Shown in pieces: positions 1-8,527 of a DNA stretch of 42,270 bases. Position 1 is the first letter of the stretch, and each line of letters starts with the position of its first letter. The position numbers were made by a program, and so were the translations under genes. Source of the stretch: Acidimicrobiales bacterium (GTDB lineage Bacteria; Actinomycetota; Acidimicrobiia; Acidimicrobiales; DASWMK01); contig DASWMK010000274.1 of NCBI GenBank assembly GCA_036399815.1, positions 1 to 42,270 on the forward strand, read 5' to 3'. The notes under the pieces are model-generated. The model saw only the letters and a list, made by a program, of their open reading frames with translations. It was not told the DNA's origin and made no database searches.

Positions 1-318
1 CGGGAGCGGGCGCTGGCCCTCGACAACCCGGCCGGCTACCTCTACCGCGTCGGCCAGAGCCGGACCCGCCGGCGCCGGCCGGTGTGGGGCCCCGCCGCCG
101 AGCCCGGCCGCCTCCCCGACGTCGAGCCCCGCCTCCCGGCCGCCCTGGCCGCGCTGTCCGAGCGCCAGCGGGTGGCCGTGTTCCTCGCCCACGGCTGCGG
201 GTGGACCCACGGCGAGGTGGCCGAGCTGCTCGGCATCTCGGCGTCGTCCGTGGCCAACCACGTCGCCCGGGGGATGGCCAGGCTCCGGGCCGAGCTGAAG
301 GTGACCGTCGATGCCTGA
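1..318 (+). CDS. RNA polymerase sigma factor, ECF type (C-terminal part)
   Basis: The frame is open from the first base of the window, so the N-terminus lies outside it. The visible 105 residues begin in the end of region 2 (NPAGYLYRVGQSRTRR, a typical sigma-70 family stretch), pass a short linker and end in a region 4 helix-turn-helix. The motif LSERQRVAVFL is followed by HGEVAELLGISASSVANHV, which would contact the -35 element. The stop overlaps the start of the next gene by 8 bases. That gene encodes a single-pass membrane protein, a usual arrangement for a sigma factor and its controller. The family is secure; the regulon cannot be told from the sequence. Confidence 0.85.
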   Translation, partial: RERALALDNPAGYLYRVGQSRTRRRRPVWGPAAEPGRLPDVEPRLPAALAALSERQRVAVFLAHGCGWTHGEVAELLGISASSVANHVARGMARLRAELKVTVDA

Positions 319-1501
319 CCTCGACCAGCAGCTCCGGCGCTTCGCCGACGCCGTGCTCGCCGGCGTCGAGCCCGTGACCGTCGACGAGGCGGCCGGCCGG
401 CACGCCCGCCGGCGCCCGCCCCTCGTGCTCGTCGCCGTGGGCGTGGCCGCCGCCGTGGCCCTCGTGGCCGCCGTGCTCGTCCTCCGCCGGGACCGGGGCG
501 AGGAGCTGAACCTGGTCGGCCCGGGCGGGGCGACGAGCTGGGTCGCCCTGCTCGAGCGGGTCCCCGACACCCCGAACACCCGGTCCGGTCACATCTCCGT
601 CACCGACCCGGAGCGGGGCCGCCTGCTCGCCGGCCGGCCGCCCACCGGTCCCGACGCGAGCGACCGCGAGGTCATGGCCGACTTCGAGGCGGCGACCGGC
701 TCGTCGACGGGCTTCGGCGACCTGCTCGGCCACCCGCCATCCGAGGTGCGGGCGGAGATCGGCCTCGACCTCCGCGAGGTCGACCAGGGCGTGGTGGCCG
801 GGACGCCGCCGCACCGCTTCACGGTCCTGCGGGGGCGGTTCGACCCCGCCGCCGTGCGCACGGCCGTGCAGACCGACCCGTACTGGTCCTCGATGGTCCA
901 GGCCAGGGAGCACGAGGGCGTGCCGTTCTGGTCGTGGGGCGAGGACTACGACCTCAACGCCATCTTCAGCCCGATCCGCGGGCCGGGGAACAGTGCCAGG
1001 CTGGCCCTGGTCGACGACCTGGCCGTGTGGACGGCGGGCGACCCCGAGCTCGTGGCCACGCTCGACGCCGTCGCCGGCCGGGGCCCGTCGCTGGCCGACG
1101 ACCCCGCCTACCGGGCCGCCGCCGAGCAGGCCGATCGCCACGCCCTGGTCGAGGCCACGATCTTCGACGCCACGGCGCTCCACGAGATGCGCGAGCAGGA
1201 GGCCCTCCCCGGCGGGGACGTGCCCGAGCCGGTGCCCGACCGCGCCGTCCCCCTCGTGCTCCTCCACGGCAGCACCAGGGTCGCGGGCGCCAACCAGTAC
1301 GTGACCGTGCTCGTCTACCCGACGGAGGACGCGGCCGAGGCCGCCCTGCCGGACGTGCGCCGGTACGAGGCCGAGGTGCGGGCGCGGGGCGAGGCCCAGG
1401 CGATGACCGGAGGCGAGGACGTCCCGCAGCAGGACCCGGTCTTCACCGTCGACGGGCGGGTGCTCGTCGTCACCGACGGCGCCTGGCTGTTCGTGCTGTA
1501 G
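311..1501 (+). CDS. Membrane-anchored protein of unknown function, coupled to the sigma factor
   Basis: This 396-residue protein has a short cytoplasmic N-terminus of about 35 residues, one membrane helix at about residues 36-58 (LVLVAVGVAAAVALVAAVLV) and a long outward domain of about 335 residues. The start ATG lies 8 bases inside the sigma factor gene, so the two are translationally coupled. This position and the one-helix topology suggest a role in sensing or controlling the sigma factor. However, I see no zinc-finger anti-sigma motif (HxxxCxxC) in the short N-terminus. The outer domain is not recognised. It has few cysteines and is rich in Asp, Glu and Arg. A lipoprotein or transport role cannot be excluded. 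Confidence 0.75.
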   Translation: MPDLDQQLRRFADAVLAGVEPVTVDEAAGRHARRRPPLVLVAVGVAAAVALVAAVLVLRRDRGEELNLVGPGGATSWVALLERVPDTPNTRSGHISVTDPERGRLLAGRPPTGPDASDREVMADFEAATGSSTGFGDLLGHPPSEVRAEIGLDLREVDQGVVAGTPPHRFTVLRGRFDPAAVRTAVQTDPYWSSMVQAREHEGVPFWSWGEDYDLNAIFSPIRGPGNSARLALVDDLAVWTAGDPELVATLDAVAGRGPSLADDPAYRAAAEQADRHALVEATIFDATALHEMREQEALPGGDVPEPVPDRAVPLVLLHGSTRVAGANQYVTVLVYPTEDAAEAALPDVRRYEAEVRARGEAQAMTGGEDVPQQDPVFTVDGRVLVVTDGAWLFVL

Positions 1502-1532
1502 GACCACCCGGCCCCGCCCGTAGCATCGGGGC

Positions 1533-2450
1533 GTGCGGGTCCCGCGCCTCTCCCCGGCCACCTACCGCAGGGTGACCCTGGCCGCCGCCCTGGCCCTCGC
1601 GTTCATCATCGTGTCGGGCGGTGCGGTTCGGCTCACCGGCTCGGGGCTCGGGTGCTCGGACTGGCCGAACTGCGAGGAGGGACGGCTGGTCGCCCCGCTC
1701 GAGTTCCACCCGATGGTCGAGTTCGTGAACCGCACCGTCACCGGGCTGGTCTCGGTGGCCGTGGTGCTCGCCGTGCTCGGCTCCCTCGTCCGCACCCCCC
1801 GCCGCCGCGACCTGACCGCCCTCTCCCTCGGGCTCGTCGCCGGCGTCGCCGGCCAGGTCGTGCTCGGCGGGGTGACCGTGCTCGTCGGGCTGTCGCCCCC
1901 GTTCGTGATGGCCCACTTCCTGCTGTCGCTCGTGCTCCTCTGGAACGCGGTCGTCCTCCACCACCGGGCCGGCCAGCCGGACGGGCCGCCACGCGCCGTC
2001 GTCGGCGGCCAGGTCGTCGGCATGGCGAGGTGGCTGGCGGGCATGGCTGCGATCGTGGTCGCGACCGGCACGGTGGTCACCGGGTCGGGGCCGCACGGCG
2101 GCGACGAGGATGTCGAGCGGCTCCCGTTCCTGCTGCCCGACGTCGCCCGGGTGCACGGGGTCGCGGTCATGCTGTTCCTCGCCATGGCGCTCGCGCTCGC
2201 CTGGGTGCTGCGCCGCGACGGCGCCCCGGCCGGCGTGCTGCGGGCGGCGCAGGTCCTGCTGGCCGTCCTCGTCGGGCAGGCGGCCGTCGGCTACGCCCAG
2301 TACTTCAGCGGGGTGCCGGTCGTGCTCGTCGGCATCCACCTGGCCGGCGCGGCCGCCGTGTGGGCGGCGACCGTCCACCTCAACCTCGTGCTGTTCGAGC
2401 GGCGGCCGGTCGTGGCGCCGGCCCGCCCGCCGGTGCTGGAGCCGGCATGA
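1533..2450 (+). CDS. ctaA: Heme A synthase, CtaA/COX15 family
   Basis: The 305-residue integral membrane protein would convert heme O to heme A for the aa3-type cytochrome oxidase. It has about eight hydrophobic segments. Near the N-terminus is the family pattern [17 protein letters not shown], followed by a Cys and an [10 protein letters not shown] segment with a conserved His, expected for heme contact. A second half with similar His-bearing helices ([21 protein letters not shown]) matches the internal repeat of the family. Translation starts at a GTG. The last four bases overlap the clpS start, so the two genes share a transcript although their functions are unrelated. Confidence 0.9.
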   Translation: MRVPRLSPATYRRVTLAAALALAFIIVSGGAVRLTGSGLGCSDWPNCEEGRLVAPLEFHPMVEFVNRTVTGLVSVAVVLAVLGSLVRTPRRRDLTALSLGLVAGVAGQVVLGGVTVLVGLSPPFVMAHFLLSLVLLWNAVVLHHRAGQPDGPPRAVVGGQVVGMARWLAGMAAIVVATGTVVTGSGPHGGDEDVERLPFLLPDVARVHGVAVMLFLAMALALAWVLRRDGAPAGVLRAAQVLLAVLVGQAAVGYAQYFSGVPVVLVGIHLAGAAAVWAATVHLNLVLFERRPVVAPARPPVLEPA

Positions 2451-2740
2451 CGACGCTGTCGCCCGTCGAGGTCGAGGAGCCCGTCGCCGGGGAGGCGACG
2501 AGCGAGGACCGGCCGTGGGTGGTGATCGTCTGGAACGACCCGATCAACCTGATGTCCTACGTCACCTACGTGTTCCAGAAGCTGTTCGGCTACAGCCTGG
2601 AGAAGGCCACGGCGCTGATGCTCGACGTCCACCACAAGGGCAGGGCCGTCGTGTCGAGCGGGCCGCGGGAGAAGGCAGAGCTCGACGTGTTCCGGCTCCA
2701 CGAGCACGGCCTGTGGGCGACCATGCAGCACGACACCTGA
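2447..2740 (+). CDS. clpS: ClpS, adaptor of the Clp protease
   Basis: This 97-residue protein delivers N-degron substrates to a Clp ATPase-protease. After a variable tail of about 23 residues, the core begins with [20 protein letters not shown], the classic ClpS strand with the N-D-x-x-N/T-M-x-Y-V motif. It continues with the Leu/Met-rich helix [16 protein letters not shown] and ends in a short helix. Those residues form the N-end-rule pocket and the face that docks on ClpA/ClpC. The ATG overlaps the ctaA stop as ATGA. The following gene begins one base after its stop, and a ClpS-DUF2017 pair is common in actinobacteria. Confidence 0.95.
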   Translation: MTTLSPVEVEEPVAGEATSEDRPWVVIVWNDPINLMSYVTYVFQKLFGYSLEKATALMLDVHHKGRAVVSSGPREKAELDVFRLHEHGLWATMQHDT

Positions 2741-2741
2741 C

Positions 2742-3227
2742 GTGTTCAGGGCCAGGGTCTCCCGCGCCGGTGACGGCACCTTCCGGGTGCGGCTGACCGC
2801 CGACGAGCGGGCGCTGCTCGCCAACCTCGCCGGCCAGCTGCGCGAGCTGCTGACGGCGGGCGAGGACCCGGTGCTGCGCCGGCTGTTCCCGCCCGCCTAC
2901 GCCGACGACCCGGCGAGGGACGCCGAGTGGCGGGCGCTCGTGGGCGACGACCTGCTGGCCCGGCGGCTGCGGGCCGTCGACCTGCTCGAGTCGACCATCG
3001 AGGAGAAGCGGCTGACCGAGGAGCAGCTGACGGCGTGGATGGCCGCCGTCAACGACGTCCGTCTCGTGCTCGGCACCAAGCTCGACGTCGACGAGGACAT
3101 GGAGGACGTCGACCCGGCCGACCCGGACGCCCCGCTGCTCGCCGCCTACGCCTGGCTCGGCTGGGTGCTCTCCGACGTGGTCGACGCCCTCGCCGCCGGC
3201 CTCCCCCGCACGGGCAGGGACCGCTAG
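2742..3227 (+). CDS. DUF2017 family protein
   Basis: The 161-residue, mainly helical and acidic protein starts with GTG one base after the clpS stop, so it is almost certainly co-translated with it. Features include LTADERALLANLAGQLRELL near the N-terminus, an LFPPAYADDP segment, and a C-terminal helix AYAWLGWVLSDVVDAL. These match the actinobacterial DUF2017 family, which is regularly found next to clpS. The function is unknown; a role in N-degron proteolysis is guilt by association only. Its TAG stop overlaps the opposing degV stop within the palindrome CTAG (3224-3227), so the two genes converge with no room for a separate terminator. Confidence 0.85.
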   Translation: MFRARVSRAGDGTFRVRLTADERALLANLAGQLRELLTAGEDPVLRRLFPPAYADDPARDAEWRALVGDDLLARRLRAVDLLESTIEEKRLTEEQLTAWMAAVNDVRLVLGTKLDVDEDMEDVDPADPDAPLLAAYAWLGWVLSDVVDALAAGLPRTGRDR

Positions 3228-4063
3228 CCCCTGCGGGCGACGGCCGGGTGGAAGAAGGCGCCCGCCGTGCCCGGGCCGGTGTGGGCGCCGACGCTCGGCC
3301 CGACCCGGTAGCGGACGAGCTCGCGCACCTCGGGCCGGTCCAGCAGGCGCTCGGCCAGCGCGTCGGCCACCGGCCCGGCCGCGGCGTCGGCCACGCCCAC
3401 GGCCACCCGGAGGTCCCGGCCGCCGGCGAGGACGTGGCCGGCCATGACGGCGGCGGCCTCGTCGGCGTCGGCGGCCCGGCCGACGGCCCGGATCTCGCCG
3501 CCGACGAGGGACAGCACCGGGACCCCGGCCTCCTCGCCGACGCCCGCCGCCAGCCGGCCCCCGGCCCTGGCCAGGTCGAGCGCGCCGACCACGAACACGT
3601 TGCCGATCGTGGCCGCCAGCTCCTCGGCCACCCTGGCCGCCTCGTCGGCCGTCGCCCCCGCCCGCAGCGCCTCGGCCGCCTCCCACACGCAGCAGCCGAC
3701 GCCGAAGCTGGCCGTCCCCGTGTCGACCAGGCGCACGGGCACGGGCGCGCCCCTGGCCCCGATCCGGGCGGCGTTGAGCGTGCCGGACACGGCCGAGCCG
3801 ACGTGGACCGACAGGACCTCGTCGGCGCCCCGGTCGGCCAGGCGCCGGTAGGCCTCGGCGAAGCGGCCGGGGCTCGGCTGCGACGTGGCCACCTGCGGGC
3901 GGCCGGCGGCGAAGCGGGCGTAGAAGGCGTCGGCGTCGAGGTCGACGCCCTCGAGGTGGTCGACGCCGTCGACGGTCACGGTGAGCGGGACGACCTCGAC
4001 GCCGTAGCGCTCGACCAGCTCGGGCGGGAGCTGGGCGTTGCTGTCGGTGCAGAGGCCGATCAC
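3224..4063 (-). CDS. DegV family fatty-acid-binding protein
   Basis: The 279-residue cytoplasmic DegV-fold protein begins at GTG with VIGLCTDSNAQLPPELVERY, the typical first strand and Asp-Ser motif. It continues with VEVVPLTV and with ATSQPSPGRFAEAY, where the TSQPS serine lines the lipid headgroup site. DegV/FakB proteins bind a fatty acid and can present it to a fatty acid kinase for phosphorylation. No fakA-like kinase is in view. The start overlaps the plsY stop as GTGA. Neighbouring PlsY consumes acyl phosphate, so the pairing makes sense as phospholipid precursor supply. Family membership is secure; a partner kinase is inference. Confidence 0.92.
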   Translation of the reverse strand: MIGLCTDSNAQLPPELVERYGVEVVPLTVTVDGVDHLEGVDLDADAFYARFAAGRPQVATSQPSPGRFAEAYRRLADRGADEVLSVHVGSAVSGTLNAARIGARGAPVPVRLVDTGTASFGVGCCVWEAAEALRAGATADEAARVAEELAATIGNVFVVGALDLARAGGRLAAGVGEEAGVPVLSLVGGEIRAVGRAADADEAAAVMAGHVLAGGRDLRVAVGVADAAAGPVADALAERLLDRPEVRELVRYRVGPSVGAHTGPGTAGAFFHPAVARRG

Positions 4064-4674
4064 CGGGGCCGGGCCGCCGTGACGAACCGCCAGAGGACGA
4101 CCCCGCTGCTGGCCGCCGCGGCGGCCGGGAGGGCGGCCGTCGGCCGCGGGCCCCACGCGTTGGGCCAGCCCCTCCGCCACCACAGCACCCCGGCGGCGAC
4201 CCAGCAGGCCGACGCCACGGCCGTCGCCGCGAAGGCCCGGTCCCGCCACCGGGGCGAGGCGGCCGCCAGCGCGGCGACGCCGAGGTCGACGGGGGTGTAG
4301 GCGGGGAACGTCGCCAGGCACTGACCGGCGCTGGTGGCGACGCCCTTGCCGCCCCGGAACCCGCTCCACACCGGGTAGCAGTGGCCGACCACGGCGGCCG
4401 TGCCGGCCAGGTGGGCGGCGGCGTCGCCGCCGACGCGGCGGCCGGCCCGGCAGGCGAGCGCGCCCTTGGCCACGTCGGCCGCCATCACGCCGTAGCCCCA
4501 GGCCGGGCCGAGCACCCGCATGGCGTTGACCCCGCCGGGGTTGCCGCTGCCGGCCAGGCGGAGGTCGGTGGCCCCCTTCCCGGCCAGGCGGGCGGCCACG
4601 TCGGCCGACGGCACGGTGCCGAGGAGGTAGCCGGCGACCGCTGCCGCGACCAGCCGGCCCGTCCTCGCAGCCAC
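4060..4674 (-). CDS. plsY: Acyl-phosphate glycerol-3-phosphate acyltransferase PlsY
   Basis: This 204-residue membrane enzyme makes 1-acyl-glycerol-3-phosphate from acyl phosphate, the first acylation step of phospholipid synthesis. Visible signatures are LAGSGNPGGVNAMR (the family SGNPGATN motif, here with GGVN), ADVAKGALA, and VVGHCYPVWSGFRGGKGVAT, the PlsY motif with the GGKG phosphate-binding turn. About five hydrophobic segments agree with the family. I chose the GTG at 4674 because it starts just before the first membrane helix; longer versions of the frame are Arg/Gly-rich nonsense. It overlaps degV by 4 bases. Confidence 0.92.
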   Translation of the reverse strand: MAARTGRLVAAAVAGYLLGTVPSADVAARLAGKGATDLRLAGSGNPGGVNAMRVLGPAWGYGVMAADVAKGALACRAGRRVGGDAAAHLAGTAAVVGHCYPVWSGFRGGKGVATSAGQCLATFPAYTPVDLGVAALAAASPRWRDRAFAATAVASACWVAAGVLWWRRGWPNAWGPRPTAALPAAAAASSGVVLWRFVTAARPR

Positions 4675-4715
4675 GCCGGGAACGGTAGCCGTGGCCGCGG
4701 CAGCCGGCCCGGGCG

Positions 4716-5150
4716 TCAGCGGCGGCGGGCGAGCAGGCCGGCGGCCACGACGCCGGCGGCGACGACGGCGAGCGCGGTGGCGAGGCCGGTCCCGTAGTCG
4801 AGCGGGTGGACGGACGGGTTGTTCGGGAGGCGCCCCCACCCGCGCACGCCGGGGAAGGCCACGGCCGTGACGGCGGCCGCGGCGACCAGGCCGCCCGCCA
4901 CCGGCCCCCGCCAGGCCCTGGGCACGACACGGGCGACGGCCACGCCGGCCAGGCACACCAGCGGGGCGACGACCAGGTCGTGGGCCAGGGCGACGCCGAC
5001 CACCCAGGCGCCGGCCCGCAGCCAGGAGACGGGGCCGGCGAAGTGGTCGATGCCGCCGAGCAGGCCGGCGACGCCGACGCCCATGAGCGCCCAGCCGACC
5101 GCCACCGACGGCCAGAACCCCCGGGGGCGGGTGCGGTCCGGGGCGCTCAC
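4716..5150 (-). CDS. Small integral membrane protein, partner of the molybdoenzyme
   Basis: The 144-residue protein has about four hydrophobic segments: WALMGVGVAGLLGG, a helix around AWVVGVALAHDLVVAPLVCL, one around PVAGGLVAAAAVTAVAF, and a C-terminal one around TALAVVAAGVVAAGLL. An Arg-rich tail follows. It starts at a GTG that overlaps the stop of the sulfite-oxidase-type gene upstream as GTGA, so the two are translationally coupled. It may be a membrane subunit or assembly factor for that enzyme. I recognise no cofactor motif; a His in the second helix is the only candidate heme ligand seen. Function unknown. Confidence 0.75.
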   Translation of the reverse strand: MSAPDRTRPRGFWPSVAVGWALMGVGVAGLLGGIDHFAGPVSWLRAGAWVVGVALAHDLVVAPLVCLAGVAVARVVPRAWRGPVAGGLVAAAAVTAVAFPGVRGWGRLPNNPSVHPLDYGTGLATALAVVAAGVVAAGLLARRR

Positions 5151-6280
5151 CGGACGACGACCGCCGAGAGCCACTTCGTCTGCTGCACGCCGGGGCGGTT
5201 GGGGCCGATCAGGCGGAGCGGGAAGCCGTGATCGAGGTGGAGGGGCTCGCCGCCGAGGTCGAGGGCGAGGAGCGTGTCCGGGTCGGCGGCCTGGGCCGGG
5301 CTCAGGTCGGAGGTCCGGTAGATGCCGCCGTCCTGGAGCGAGGCCACCGTCGCCCCGGCGCCGTCGGCCGCGCCGGCCATGGCCAGCACGTCGCGGACGG
5401 GGACGCCCCGCCAGGTGGCCGTACTGCTCCAGCCCTCCACGCAGGCGATGGGCAGGGTGGCCTCCCGCTGGGGCATGGCCCGCAGGTCGTCGATGGACAG
5501 GGACAGCTCCCGCTCGACGGCGCCGGTCACCGACAGCCGCCAGGCAGGGGCGGTCGCGGCGTCGACCACGCCCGCGCCCGACGCGGTCGTGTTCACGGGC
5601 ACGCCCTGGGGCCCGGCCGACGGGCGCCGGGGCGCCACGAGCGCCAGCCGCTCGAGCGGCCGCACCGTCTGGCCGACCGTGAAGACGGTGACGGCGCCGG
5701 CCGCGGTGGCGACGGCGGCGAGGAAGCCCCTGCGGTCGAGGGCGGCGTCGGCCGGCGGGCCGTCGAGCAGCGGGCGGCTGGCGGCCGCGCCGCCCCGGCC
5801 GACGACCCTGGCCGTCGTCGCCCACGTCGCCCCGACGTGCACGACGAGCCCGCCGACGACCAGCCAGGCGACCCAGAAGTGGCCGGCCGTGAACGAGAAC
5901 GCCCACGGCCGCCAGCGGAACACGTTCCCGACGCCGGAGAGGAGGAGGAACAGGGAGCCGCCGACCAGCGGCACGAGGCTCACCCGCTCGACGGCGTGGG
6001 CCACCGAGCGGACCGGCGGCCAGCCCCAGAAGCGGGGGTAGGCGACCCACAGCTTGGCCAGGAGCAGCGGCACCGAGGCCAGCCCGGTGGCGACGTGCAG
6101 GCCCTGGGTGACCCGGTAGAGCCCGGCCGGCCGGGGCGGCCACCGGAACCACGACGGCGGGTCCTGGACCAGGTGGGAGAGGAGGCCGGTGAGGAAGCAG
6201 ACGGCGAAGGCCACGCCGAGGGCGACCCCGAGCACGGCCGCCAGTCGCTCGTCGTGCAGCCGGCTCCGGAACGGCATCAC
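5147..6280 (-). CDS. Membrane-anchored molybdopterin oxidoreductase, sulfite-oxidase family
   Basis: The 377-residue protein joins two parts. Residues 1-170 carry about four membrane helices with His residues (LSHLVQDPP, GLHVATGL, TAGHFWVAW, VVHVGATW), like a b-type cytochrome anchor. After a twin-Arg-like RRGFLAAVATAAGAVTVF segment comes a sulfite-oxidase-type molybdopterin domain from about residue 225. It includes LRAMPQREATLPIACVEGWS, in which Cys280 is the expected molybdenum ligand, and GFPLRLIGPNRPGVQQTKWL near the end. It probably works on the outer face, passing electrons to or from the membrane. The substrate cannot be told. Protein or solute sulfoxide reduction and sulfite oxidation are both possible. 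It is coupled to the small membrane protein downstream. Confidence 0.88.
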   Translation of the reverse strand: MMPFRSRLHDERLAAVLGVALGVAFAVCFLTGLLSHLVQDPPSWFRWPPRPAGLYRVTQGLHVATGLASVPLLLAKLWVAYPRFWGWPPVRSVAHAVERVSLVPLVGGSLFLLLSGVGNVFRWRPWAFSFTAGHFWVAWLVVGGLVVHVGATWATTARVVGRGGAAASRPLLDGPPADAALDRRGFLAAVATAAGAVTVFTVGQTVRPLERLALVAPRRPSAGPQGVPVNTTASGAGVVDAATAPAWRLSVTGAVERELSLSIDDLRAMPQREATLPIACVEGWSSTATWRGVPVRDVLAMAGAADGAGATVASLQDGGIYRTSDLSPAQAADPDTLLALDLGGEPLHLDHGFPLRLIGPNRPGVQQTKWLSAVVVR

Positions 6281-6375
6281 CGGCGACGGTACGGCGACGG
6301 CCGCCGCCGGTCGCCGTCCGCCGGCCCGCCGTCACCGGATGTTCATCGCGGGCCGGCGCTAGCCTCCGGCCGCTC

Positions 6376-6448
6376 GCCCCCATCGTCCAGTGGCCCAGGA
6401 CACCGCCCTTTCAAGGCGGCAACACGGGTTCGAATCCCGTTGGGGGTG
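6376..6448 (+). tRNA. tRNA-Glu (TTC anticodon)
   Basis: The cloverleaf is clear. The acceptor stem GCCCCCA (6376-6382) pairs with TGGGGGT (6441-6447), with a G-U first pair. The anticodon arm is CCGCC-CTTTCAA-GGCGG with TTC in the loop, and the T arm is CGGGTTCGAATCCCG. No CCA is encoded. The sequence just downstream is the low-GC block at 6510-9890, and tRNA genes are frequent integration sites. However, I could not find a convincing second copy of the tRNA 3' end. Confidence 0.95.
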
Positions 6449-6509
6449 CTGCGAGTCGTTGACCCCCATTTGGTTGACCGCTGGTATGAGGGGCGCCGCG
6501 CCCGGCCGG

Positions 6510-7649
6510 CTACTCGAACCGAAGCCGCACCGCGTCGTCCCTCAGCTGCTCGAGCCTCTCCGTCCTATCGGTGGCAAACCAGGCCTCCTCGTCGAAGTCG
6601 GGCTCGGGAGGGACGTGACCGTTCAGCCGATCCTCGACGAAGACGCTAAGCGCCCGCTCGGCCGCATCCGGCAACTTCGTCTCGTCGACTTCGGCGATCA
6701 GTCGGTCGCGGGCGGCTTCGACCGCAGTCGGTGACCCGGACACCAGGTGCTCGCCGTTCGCTCCGACGACCATGACCGCCAGCAGCGTCGCTGCCAGGTT
6801 GCCATAGGTCGGGAACTCCCTGAGCGATGTTGGACGGGCGGCGGCGAGGAGCAGGTGCTCCTGCACGCGCGTGAGTCGCTGGTCCCAGAGCGGGGCTCGC
6901 GGAGTCGGGGCGAGCATGATTTGCGCCGCATGCGACGGAGCCCGCATTTGAAGCCAGGTGCTCCGCATATCCCAGAACGCGTCCTCCGCGCGCACATGGT
7001 GGAGCACATGCACATGGTGGAGCACATCGAAGACGCGCGCTTCGGCATGATGGGCGAGGTCACCGAACGCACCGGCTCCTACGAGGGTCGAGATCCATGC
7101 GACGAGTCCGCGCTGCTCGTGGCTTAAGCCAGCCTCCAAGAGCCCAGCGCTCCAGGCGGCGATCGACGCGGCAGCGAGCGGTTCCACCAACCTGCCGAGG
7201 TGCTCGCAATCGACCTCGCGGAGGGCAACCCGCAGGTCGACCTCGCGATCGACCCACAGCCGTGTCGCCTCTAGCTGCTGCAGACGCTCTCCGAGGTAAG
7301 CACCGCCCGCCCCGGCGTCGGGAGCAGGAATCGGTTCCGCTGGCACGCCCGGCGCTCCCGGTCCGAGTCCGCCGCCGAGGTACCCACGGCGGACGAGCGC
7401 CCGGACCTCGTCGAGACTGCGGAACGGGATCTCGGCGCCGTCCTCGCCTCGGAGTCCCTCCTGGAAACCCGCGCGACACGCGTGCAGCGCCGTGGAGATC
7501 CGACCCACCGGGACGGGTTCGAGGTCGGGCACGGCGAGGAACACCGTCGAGGAGGCCTCGATCGACTCAGGTGGCCGAACCGACGCGAACAGGCGACCGT
7601 CGAGGACCGACCACGTGTCGACGTACCAAGTCCGGTCGGCTACTTCCAC
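6510..7649 (-). CDS. Unrecognised protein, third gene of the tRNA-linked operon
   Basis: A 379-residue, probably soluble protein. I chose the GTG at 7649, which overlaps the stop of the preceding gene by 10 bases; the frame upstream of it is a shadow. The N-terminal 60 residues look like a beta domain (WYVDTWSVLDGRLFASVRPP). A Gly/Ala/Pro-rich linker follows near residue 100, then a long helical region. A His-rich stretch VFDVLHHVHVLHHVRAEDAF lies near residue 220 and an acidic C-terminus follows. Codon use is visibly less GC-biased than in the flanking genes, which suggests a transferred block. I recognise no family. Its two partners are the genes immediately upstream. Confidence 0.75.
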   Translation of the reverse strand: MEVADRTWYVDTWSVLDGRLFASVRPPESIEASSTVFLAVPDLEPVPVGRISTALHACRAGFQEGLRGEDGAEIPFRSLDEVRALVRRGYLGGGLGPGAPGVPAEPIPAPDAGAGGAYLGERLQQLEATRLWVDREVDLRVALREVDCEHLGRLVEPLAAASIAAWSAGLLEAGLSHEQRGLVAWISTLVGAGAFGDLAHHAEARVFDVLHHVHVLHHVRAEDAFWDMRSTWLQMRAPSHAAQIMLAPTPRAPLWDQRLTRVQEHLLLAAARPTSLREFPTYGNLAATLLAVMVVGANGEHLVSGSPTAVEAARDRLIAEVDETKLPDAAERALSVFVEDRLNGHVPPEPDFDEEAWFATDRTERLEQLRDDAVRLRFE

Positions 7650-8527
7650 TGGTAGCCCTGTCCGTGAGCGGTGACCACGCGGGTCCGCATGTCGATGTCG
7701 TCGAGCCCGCTGGCGACGAGCTCGCGGCGCAGCAGCCAGAGCCACTCGACGGCCGGGAGTGTCCGGCCGGTGCTGAGCCGGCTGCGCAGCCGGGCCTCGA
7801 CTGCGACCTCGTCGGGCGACTCACGGACCTCCTCGACGTCCGCGAGCGTGAATGAGTCGGGCAGGTCGAGGTGGACCTCGATGAACTCCTGGTCGCGGAG
7901 CACCATGGCCGCGACCGTGCCGCTGGTGACCAGCCTCGGCTGGTGCTCCAGCTCGGGGAGCACCCGCATCAGAACCATGTCCCGGAGGTCGGACCCCCAC
8001 CGCCCGCGGATCCGCTCGACGACGAGCGCTGACCTTGGGTCATCCGGCTCGATGTCGGCGAGGGGTGGAAGGAGCAGGTCGTACGAGTCGCGGTCGAGCA
8101 GCTGGGTGGCGTCTTGGGCGACGCCGCGCTTGAGCACCATGCAGTACTCGCCGTAGTAGCGGACTCCAGCGCCGCCGAGCGCGACCGCTGCGAAGTAGGT
8201 CTGTTTCGGTCGGATCCCGATCTTGACGTCGACTCGCACCCGGTTGCGTGACGGCTCCGGCCGTGCGGTGCCAACGAGCGGGCGGTCGTAGAGGTTGAGG
8301 TAGCGGTTGTCAGGAAGCAGGGAAAGCAGCCCGGCGGCGCTGATGTTGATGACTGCTCGCAGCCCGGCGTCAGGCTCGTTGATCGCATTCGCGGCCACGA
8401 CCTGGTTGCTCGCGGCGAACCCTTGATTCTGGGGCAACGACTCCCAGTCCTGCACCCGCTCCGTCCACGTCCGTCCCGAGTTGAAGTAGACCGAGTCCAT
8501 CGCCTCGAGGGGATCCGGCCCGCTCAC
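7640..8527 (-). CDS. Unrecognised protein, second gene of the tRNA-linked operon
   Basis: The 295-residue soluble protein starts at a GTG in a GTGA overlap with the stop of the membrane gene upstream. The N-terminus runs VSGPDPLEAMDSVYFNSGRT. The central part, with VRVDVKIGIRPKQTYFAAVA followed by VRYYGEYCMVLKRGVAQDAT, looks like an alpha/beta enzyme-like or toxin-like fold, faintly reminiscent of ADP-ribosyltransferase-type DUF proteins. I would not call it on this evidence. The C-terminal third is helical and charged. Codon use is less GC-biased than in neighbouring housekeeping genes. It overlaps the downstream gene by 10 bases, so the three products are probably made together. Confidence 0.75.
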   Translation of the reverse strand: MSGPDPLEAMDSVYFNSGRTWTERVQDWESLPQNQGFAASNQVVAANAINEPDAGLRAVINISAAGLLSLLPDNRYLNLYDRPLVGTARPEPSRNRVRVDVKIGIRPKQTYFAAVALGGAGVRYYGEYCMVLKRGVAQDATQLLDRDSYDLLLPPLADIEPDDPRSALVVERIRGRWGSDLRDMVLMRVLPELEHQPRLVTSGTVAAMVLRDQEFIEVHLDLPDSFTLADVEEVRESPDEVAVEARLRSRLSTGRTLPAVEWLWLLRRELVASGLDDIDMRTRVVTAHGQGYQWK